Origin: Phallusia mammillata
Lineage: Eukaryota > Chordata > Ascidiacea > Phlebobranchia > Ascidiidae
Length of the DNA: 64,000 bases
Direction of reading: 5' to 3'
Assembly: GCA_003260075.1 (NCBI GenBank)
Contig: QLIY01000078.1
Span: 181,090-245,089 of the forward strand
Positions 57,328-64,000 of the stretch are shown here, one piece after another (positions within the stretch are counted from its first letter, which is position 1; each line of letters opens with the position of its first letter). The position numbers and the translations under genes were made by a program. Below the pieces are notes generated by a model. That model was given only the letters and a program-made list of their open reading frames with translations. It was not told where the DNA came from and did no database searches.

Positions 57328-60300
57328 TCACAAATCGTCCATTCCCGATGCAAACAACATATTAACAGCAGCCTGTACGTTTCCACCAGCTACAATCAGT
57401 GCTTGTCTGCTTGCTTCCTCATCATGTATTCCCATACTGCGAAGCTGCTCAAGACCGTCCTATTAAGAAATCATAGTATAGTAGCTTGTGTTAAAGTTGT
57501 ACTTCTGTGTAGCAATCTAGTCTTCGCACTTTAAATACTATCGTTCAGAATATAGCAAATACTGACAAATTAAATCATAGCACGCCAGGCTGATTGAAGT
57601 CGTCAATATAGGCCTGGTGAACTATGGAGTGTGCTGTGATGGCTGGTCTACATGAACGCTTTAGGGCTGGCCCCAGTTATATATGTATGTTTATTTTAAC
57701 TGAAAAATGAAATCATTTTTTGATATTGCAGTCGGGTAGTTTTGGGATAAAGTTGCACCATTTTACAGAAAACGGCAATATAATATTAAAACGATTACCA
57801 ACTACCAACCTACAAACAGGTATATGACAATACAATGGAAACGACTTACAATAAACGGTGTAATTCGAAAGGTGGTTTCAAACTAGCGAGACAGTTAATT
57901 TTATGCGCGTTGTTAGCTTATTCTTTTACTTTTTGGCCTTACCTGTAATACGCTATCAGAAATTTGGGTACTGGGAGTGGTTTCACCCGCCGACGGTAAC
58001 TCAGGACTTTCGTCCCCGGTTCTAAAGAAAAAACAATATTTTAAATACTTCACAAAGCTGTTGAAAAAATTGTTTATACGTACTGTGCTAGCGCCTGTTG
58101 CATCGCCATGCTGAACACGTCAGGAGTGATAACACCCCTTGTAGCGCCACCTTGTGATGGTGTAGCAGCACTCCCAGATCCGCTAGATGGCGTAGCTGCT
58201 TGTGTACTCTGTTGAGTTGAGTTGAGTTTATTTCGCTTGGTGAAAGACAACATAACACAATTGCACTAAAACAATCACCAAGCCGGAAATAGCTGCGCAA
58301 CGTTAAGACGTTATGAAGCGCAAAAAAGTGTCGGGCACAATTGGTACAAATTCAAGGGATATATTTGTTTTATTGACATAACTCAACTGGCACATACGGT
58401 TAATCAAACAACATTCATAACTTTTTAGCTCAAATGCTGCCAGTTTATTGCCACAAGATAAACTGTATTTAGGAACACTATACACGGACTTAAAAAGTAA
58501 TTTGAGCATAAACAGTACTGCTATGTCTGAACGATGTATTCTATATACACCAGTACCTTGGCAGTAATGTTTATGCTTAAAAAGCGGCTTTTGTGCCTGA
58601 TATTTTGGTATTTTATTTCGGTAACATCCAATATCCGTATATATCTTGGGAAACAATCTACAATTTAAGTCTTTTGAATCATGCAGTAATGAAAAGTACA
58701 AAATTAGTGATTTACCTGCATACTGCCCGAACTGGATGGTGTGCCCATGGGAGACGGGAAAATTCTTCCAGGGGCGGGAGAGTTGGCAAGTGACAAAGCT
58801 TGAGCAAGTTGGTTTGATGTTATAATACCTTGACTTCTGGGAGTTTGTGTGAAGGGAGATGGTCTGTTCGACCTTCTTACGCCTCTTAATCTTGATGTAC
58901 TCTATAAAAGTGTGTGTGTGTTTCTTCAGTTAAGTACAAATAGGTCAGATGATTTCTTTGACTCTTTCCGCTCAGACTTTTGTCTTACTTTACCAGTAAT
59001 TAGATTTTATTTCATCTTATCATTTAGAACAGTGTTTCACATCCCTATTTCACGGTGACCCAAACATTAAATACAAATAAATAGCAAAGTGGTAATGAAG
59101 CCTTTTTCAAATCTTAAGCGATAAAATGTCAGACACAGCAAACATTTGCTGCAAATTTTTTTTAATTTATGCAATAAAGTACATTATTCAGTCATCAAAA
59201 AGGGTTGGTGAACTACTGCAAATGGCCCAACCAATCGAATGGCAAAACTTTGGGTTGCAACCTAGGGGTTTCGAAGCATTGATTTGGAACAATGTTCCTT
59301 AGAATGTGTTGCTTATATTAACAAACCAAATTGGATAAGAAAAACGAATACTATTACTTAACCAGTTGCATAAAATTATACAATATTTACAACCAAATTG
59401 CCATAATATATGCATTGGAAGAAACATACTGGTGTATTGTCTGTGTCCATAGCAACCTCCACCTGTGGACTTGCCCCCTTTGATGTTGTTGACACTTTGT
59501 GTGATATTTGAACAATTGCAGAGGCAAGGGGACTTTGCAGTTCCAATAACCTGTGATAATAGATGAACAAATGAAATGGTTACTTGCTTATCCATATAGA
59601 AACAGACACTAGTTACAAGCAGACATGGACAATTAAATTTTTTTGTTTATATTGTTTTTGTTCTGTGCTGTTAAGTATTTGTTGGGCTTTAATATTTCAA
59701 ACACAACTTAAATGCTCAAGACTGATTTCCTTTCCACTAATTTGATAAAAAGCTCTAACCTGTCACAATTCTTAGGATTTAAAACCGATGTAAATAAGTC
59801 AGGATCTTTAAGAACATCTGAAATCAAATTGTTCAGTTAGAATGTTACAATGTACAATATTCCAAACAAGATTACTTTACTCCAACCAAAAACCCTATGA
59901 TACACACTAAATTTGAAATGTGAAGTAAAATGTGTCACCTTTTACAAAAAACTGTTTTAAATAACAAACAAAATTTAAACTAGACAAGTGGCTTTCTGAT
60001 ATACTTAAATTTTATATATTCTATACGATATTTGGGGGGGGGGATAAAATGTGTCACCTTTTAGGTAAAACTGTTTTAAATAACAAACAAAATTTAAATA
60101 AAGTGAAAGCAAACACATAGTTTGTTATTAAGTCAGTGCCAAAGTAAAATAGAAGCAAATATTTTTTTTTCATGCAAGGTTTTGACTAGTGTGAGATTCC
60201 TAATCTACATACCAAGTGATGTTATATCATTCTTTAGGCTCGGAGTAGCATCTATTATCTCCTGCATACTTTCTTTGCTTTTCAAGATTTCCAAAACCTA

Positions 60301-61685
60301 TATTCAACAAATATACATAAAACAAAATCAATGTTTAAAACAACAATTTAGGGGCAATTCTTAACATTAAATATATACGTACACCCACTTGTTTAATTTT
60401 TTTTAAATACTTACTGCTTTTCTACTTTTCCACTTTTGGTGGCGATTGTTAAGCATAAGATGTAGTCCTGCCATGCACATTTTCAGTTCCCCTGGGTCTA
60501 CATTTACTAGAAGTATAAAAACAACAACATCATTATCTGTTATTGGTTACGATAGAGCAGTAGCTGAGGCAGGCAGACTGTAGATTGAATTTTTTGGGCA
60601 TCCACATTTTTAGTGATAGCTTGAAACCAGTTTATGTAGCACTGTTAATTTACAAACAATGGGGACATTATTTTGAATCAAGTATATAGCATGTTGTGCA
60701 GGGGTCTGCAACGTTTTTAGCGACGCATGCCAATTTACTTGATATTTCCATGTGGTATTGACTTTGCGTGCCAACATTTTTTTGAGCAATAGTGGTTTAT
60801 GCTAGCTGATTTGTGTATTAAACAGAAAGCAGACAAATTTGTGTGTGTATGCTGGATTTCAGGACTATTGAATGATAAACAACTAAACCAAGTAATGTAA
60901 CAGTTTAAATTAGGACTTCAATGTAACACACAAATAGTTTGGCGGGCCATGAAAAAACACCTCCAGTGCCAACCCCCTTATGTAGTGTTTTACATTGAAT
61001 TTGCCAGTAGACAACTATGAACATTCTTTCTTAGTTTGACATGGTATAAATTCTGTAAGCAGTGGGGGGGGGGATTTACTATACTATACACAATTGTATG
61101 TATATGTATGATTGTTTTTGCAAGCAAAAACGAATGGGTCCCCACACGGGGGGGGGGGAACCAATTTAGGGGCAACTCTTAACATTAAATATATAGGTAC
61201 ACCCACTTGTTTAAAAAAATTGAATTACTTACTGCTTTTCTACTTTTCCACTTTTGGTGGCGATTGTTAAGCATAAGATGTAGTCCTGCCATGCACATTT
61301 TCAGTTCCCCTGGGTCTACATTTACTAGAAGTATAAAAAAATAGACATCATTAACTGTTAGGCAGGCAGACTGGAGATTGACTTAAAATTTTCTTGGCAT
61401 CCACATTTTTAGTGATAGCTTGAAACCAGTTGATGTAGCACTGTTAACTTACAAACAATGGGAACATTATTTTGAATCAAGTATATAGCATGTTGTGCAG
61501 GGGTCTGCAATGTTTTTAGCGATGCATGCCAATTTACTTGATATTTCCATGTGGTATTGACTTTGTGTGCCAACATTTTTTTGAGCAATAGTGGTTTGTG
61601 CTAGCTGATTTGTGTATTAAACAGAAAGCAGACAAATTTTTGTGTGTATGCTGGATTTCAGGACTATTGAATGATAAACAACTAA

Positions 61686-61740
<55 letters not shown>

Positions 61741-62269
61741 TGCCAACCTTGGCACATGTGCCAGGGGCTGCAGGCCCCTTATGTAGTGTTTTACATTGAA
61801 TTTGCCAGTAGACAAATATGAACATTCTTTCTTAGTTTGACATGGTATAAATTCTGTAAGCAGTCCTGTCTTTAGTTTGTACCTGGTTCAGGTTGTTGTT
61901 TTTCTGCTTCCGGTTTGTACAAAACCTGAATTTCACAACCACTTTTAAAGCCAGTTTTATCGCAAAGCAGAAAATCATAAGTCGGATGTATAAGCTGTCC
62001 ACCAAAAAACAAATCTGAAATCAAAAAGTTTTGTTTACCAAGATGAAAATGCCTTTTACCTATTCTGGTATTCTGCATGTTCTATTGCATGAAAAAAAAG
62101 ATGTTTAAAAAGTCTTACCAATTTCTTGTGGAGAACTTTCTAATTTATTTGCCACGAATGTTAACAGATCTTTGCCATCCACATCTTCTTTTTCAAAGTC
62201 GATCGTCTTCTGTTCATGGATTTTCTTTTCTCGATAATCAAATAAACGAAACTTAACAACTAACGCCAT
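57328..62269 (-). CDS. UBL7: Ubiquitin-like protein 7 (UBL-UBA protein)
   Basis: A protein with an N-terminal ubiquitin-like domain and a C-terminal UBA domain, the layout of ubiquitin-receptor or shuttle proteins. Exons: 62119-62269, 61883-62014, 61233-61324, 60213-60297, 59760-59817, 59430-59550, 58716-58901, 58084-58208, 57943-58021, 57328-57459; 1,161 nt, 386 residues (human 380). UBL is about residues 1-90 (LTFVANKLESSP, LFFGGQLIHPTYDF). The middle has ATPSLKNDITSLG and DPDLFTSVLNP; then ITSNQLAQALSLANSP, and ITPDVFSMAMQQALAQ (compare human ITNDLFSQALQHALQ). The UBA is about 344-386 (LEQLRSMGIHDEEASRQALI). Exon 3 exists twice in this sequence (60415-60506 and 61233-61324, same peptide); the second copy adjoins exon 2. 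The duplication is probably an assembly artefact. The Met at 62269 fits the family start; an upstream in-frame Met at 62335 is possible. Confidence 0.94.
57575..57680 (+). repeat. Dispersed repeat copy with inverted ends
   Basis: In UBL7 intron 9. Begins catagcacgccaggc and, after about 30 bp, has gcctggtgaactatg, an imperfect inverted copy; then the module ggctggtctacatgaacgct shared with 12818, 34683 and 45252. Confidence 0.65.
58225..58344. repeat. Dispersed repeat, copy 2 (aacgttaagacgtt family)
   Basis: In UBL7 intron 7. Matches 42590-42710 over about 120 bp with small differences. Confidence 0.75.
59921..60100. repeat. Direct duplication split by a G run, UBL7 intron 4
   Basis: Copy 1 is about 59921-59983 plus about 50 bp of unmatched sequence to 60033, a 10-G run is at 60034-60043, and copy 2 is about 60045-60100. 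Copy 2 diverges from copy 1 near caccttttac / caccttttaggt. Confidence 0.75.
60415..60506 (-). other. UBL7: Duplicate copy of UBL7 exon 3
   Basis: It has the same 92 bases, acceptor and donor as 61233-61324, including VDPGELKMCMAGLHLMLNNR. If both were used the joined phases would break the frame (92 is not a multiple of 3), so only one can be in the transcript. Most likely an allelic duplicate. Confidence 0.85.
60699..60981. mobile_element. Possible hAT-type fragment in UBL7 intron 3 (also at 61499)
   Basis: Starts caggggtctgcaacgttttt and ends near ccagtgccaacccccttatg; the second copy ends gtgccaggggctgcaggccc. The termini resemble CAGGGGTCTGCA-type hAT ends, but no target duplication was confirmed. 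Confidence 0.4.
61689..61739 (+). other. 51-base G run, probable rewritten assembly gap
   Basis: Sits between actaaacc and atgccaacc. The sister copy at about 60888-60970 has normal sequence between the same two flanks, which shows directly that the G run replaces real bases. Confidence 0.92.
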
Positions 62270-64000
62270 TGTTTGAACTTCTAACAAAAACCTAGATGCT
62301 CTCAAATAACTTGCAATAGACAACAATTCAGACAACGAGTGGTTACTTAAACAAAGATACGGTGACTCAACAAAAATGGTAGCAATTCATGCAAAACGTG
62401 ACGAGGCGTTTGTATAATTAATAAAAATCATAAAAACGGTTGCATGTGTTTTAATTTAACAAAAAATGAGTGTTTCTGATCTTCAAATTTAAAGAAAAGT
62501 TTAGGATGAAATATGAAAGACATCTAACCGGACGAAGTTGAATCTACACGGACAAAAAGCAACTAAACAATTATAAATTTCGGCCGAATCAGGCCGAACC
62601 TAAAATCCCCGTTTCTTTGGATGTTTTCAACAGAACCTTGTGTTGTTGATGCGAGTGAACTCAATTTTGACAAACTAAAATCACTTTTACAATGCGCAAG
62701 CTTTGCTAAACATATAATATTTTGCAGACAACGTGGCTAGTGTTTTATAGATACAACAAATAGTTAATTTATTATGTTTCGTATGAGCGTAAATAAAATT
62801 TAAGGCCTCAATTCCATGCAATAAAAAAGTTCGGTTTCGGCCGAATTTTCAAAAAAGTTCGCGCCGAAACCGAAACATCGGAAAACAGCGGATTCGGCCG
62901 AAATGTTTCGGCCAACCGAAACTTCGGTGCATCACTAATTTAAACCCTCGCACCTTGGCATTACAGTAGAAAGCAACACTTAAAATAGAACAATAGCCTT
63001 TCAGTTATTGCATCATCGTAGTGACAAATCGTTCTTAAAAATTATGCATAAATCACCCAACACGCCATGTCACTAAAGAGCACAAACTGAGTTTCCAGGT
63101 TTGCGTTTTTCTGTGAAGTGCATGACAGATTCCCCGTCAGGGAAGCTCAGATAAATCGAGCGTGTTGAGCTTGCGGACGGCAGTATTGCTTGGTGGCAAA
63201 ATGCGGAAGTACTATAGCGGGAGGCATACAATCTCATTTGGGGCGTAAACGTTTTTTCAAAGCAAGGAAACTACTTAGATTGAGCTCACGTCGTAGACTA
63301 CAAGCTTCATACAGTATAATTAGGAATCTCAGGATGATTGAGGAATAGATTAGCGAACAGGCTTGGAGTGTAAATGTAGTGGTTTAAGTTTTGTTATGTC
63401 TGCGCCGATACACGCATTTCTTCTTAAATTCATTATTTTCTTTACAGTAGTCTCATCCTTTGTCAATTTTTTAGGCAGCAATCAAACAAAGACATAGAAA
63501 AAAGTTTGACTGAAAGTTTTAATAACTATAGATTGGTGGCGTTTTTGTAAGTAATTGTGGCTTTAGTTAGAGTTTCAGCGTCGGTCGCTTGTTCTTTGTG
63601 AATAATATGCGACTGTTACATTGCAACGATTATTTAACAATTGAACAAAATATACTGATGCGTATTATGATACTAGTCTATTATGCGATTGCGGTTGTGG
63701 GAACGAAAGGCCAAAATTTGCAGGTCGGCGCATTTAAGTATAGACGCTACTTTTCTAGATCTTATTATACAATGACCTTTAATCTCCACGAGATTATTCT
63801 CAAATGCGTAAATACAAAGTTCAATTCTGGAAAAACTCGTTTTTTAAAGTTTTTTGTGGTAGTTGAATTGTATGTGCACTTGTTCTGACTTCGTTTTTTG
63901 TTATAATACGACCTAATACATTTATAGGCTTTTACTTTCCATTCGGATTTTGGCGCGATCAACTGCTGTATTTAAATCACACACATACAAGTGTGGAAGT
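62270..64000. other. Upstream of UBL7; repeat fragments, no gene recognised
   Basis: The first bases are the UBL7 5' UTR and promoter. At about 62575-62937 are several ttcggccgaa motifs ending in a hAT-like terminus (ttcggtgcatcacta); the opposite terminus and target duplication were not found. From 62940 to the edge nothing is recognised; the frame at 63589-63888 (+) has no domain. Confidence 0.5.
62820..62937. mobile_element. hAT-like terminus, one end only
   Basis: Read on the minus strand it begins TAGTGATGCACCGAAGTTTC, a common hAT-type end, followed by repeated TTCGGCCGAA-type motifs. A further related motif lies at about 62580-62600. The left boundary is undefined. Confidence 0.5.

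Larger units (their letters stand above)
60346..61865. repeat. Large duplication around UBL7 exon 3 with G spacers
   Basis: About 715 bp at 60346-61063 is repeated at 61160-61865, both containing exon 3. Between them lie a 10-G run (61064-61073), a 74-bp fragment (61074-61147) and an 11-G run (61148-61158). The second copy also has a 51-G block (61689-61739) exactly where the first copy has about 80 bp of ordinary sequence. Differences between copies are substitutions and small indels. Confidence 0.88.

Noticed and set aside
1-64000. CRISPR arrays, prokaryotic operons, rRNA genes, viral genes
   Set aside because: None seen; the sequence is eukaryotic nuclear DNA throughout.

Overview
The window is animal nuclear DNA: AT-rich, with intron-split conserved metazoan genes and no operons or prokaryotic signals. 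Compact genes with many short introns, a clustered pair of P-loop sulfotransferase genes of a type I associate with ascidians, and strong divergence between haplotypes point to a tunicate, probably a solitary ascidian. That assignment is inference; the gene identities are firmer. Splice junctions were placed by eye, and every multi-exon model closes in frame from Met to stop.

Layout. 2.4-6.2 kb (-): AAAS, encoding the nuclear-pore protein ALADIN, 12 coding exons. 8.0-9.9 kb and 12.0-15.3 kb (-): two tandem paralogous sulfotransferase-like genes with identical intron phases. 16.6-23.1 kb (+): CCT3, chaperonin subunit gamma, 13 exons, head-to-head with the second sulfotransferase. 24.5-36.3 kb (-): an ALDH1A/ALDH2-class aldehyde dehydrogenase, 11 exons. 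A complete Cys-type GPX7/8-like glutathione peroxidase gene (25.9-27.6 kb, +) sits inside one ALDH intron on the opposite strand. 36.4-57.3 kb: about 21 kb with no recognisable gene, carrying dispersed repeats and one weak candidate first exon. 57.3-62.3 kb (-): UBL7, a UBL/UBA ubiquitin-receptor type protein, 10 exons. The genes are unrelated housekeeping or metabolic genes and do not form a pathway.

Mobile DNA is mostly small hAT-type non-autonomous elements, five of them with perfect 8-bp target-site duplications. There is also a dispersed family with a tRNA-like A box, a C-rich family, and two retroelement-tail motifs.

The most striking large-scale signal is almost certainly not biology. 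About 22 long G runs all lie on the + strand, and there is no C run of 8 or more. Most are 10 G (11-13 where a native G abuts) and separate two near-identical direct copies of about 55-200 bp that differ by SNPs and small indels. Five are longer (51-92 G), and one of these splits an ALDH exon. The best explanation is scaffold gaps whose N characters were rewritten as G, with unmerged allelic contig ends on either side. Several apparent duplications, including a duplicated UBL7 exon and a poly-proline ALDH exon, are products of this. I found no convincing new biological system; the nested GPX gene, the tandem sulfotransferases and the intact hAT insertions are the best biological leads.
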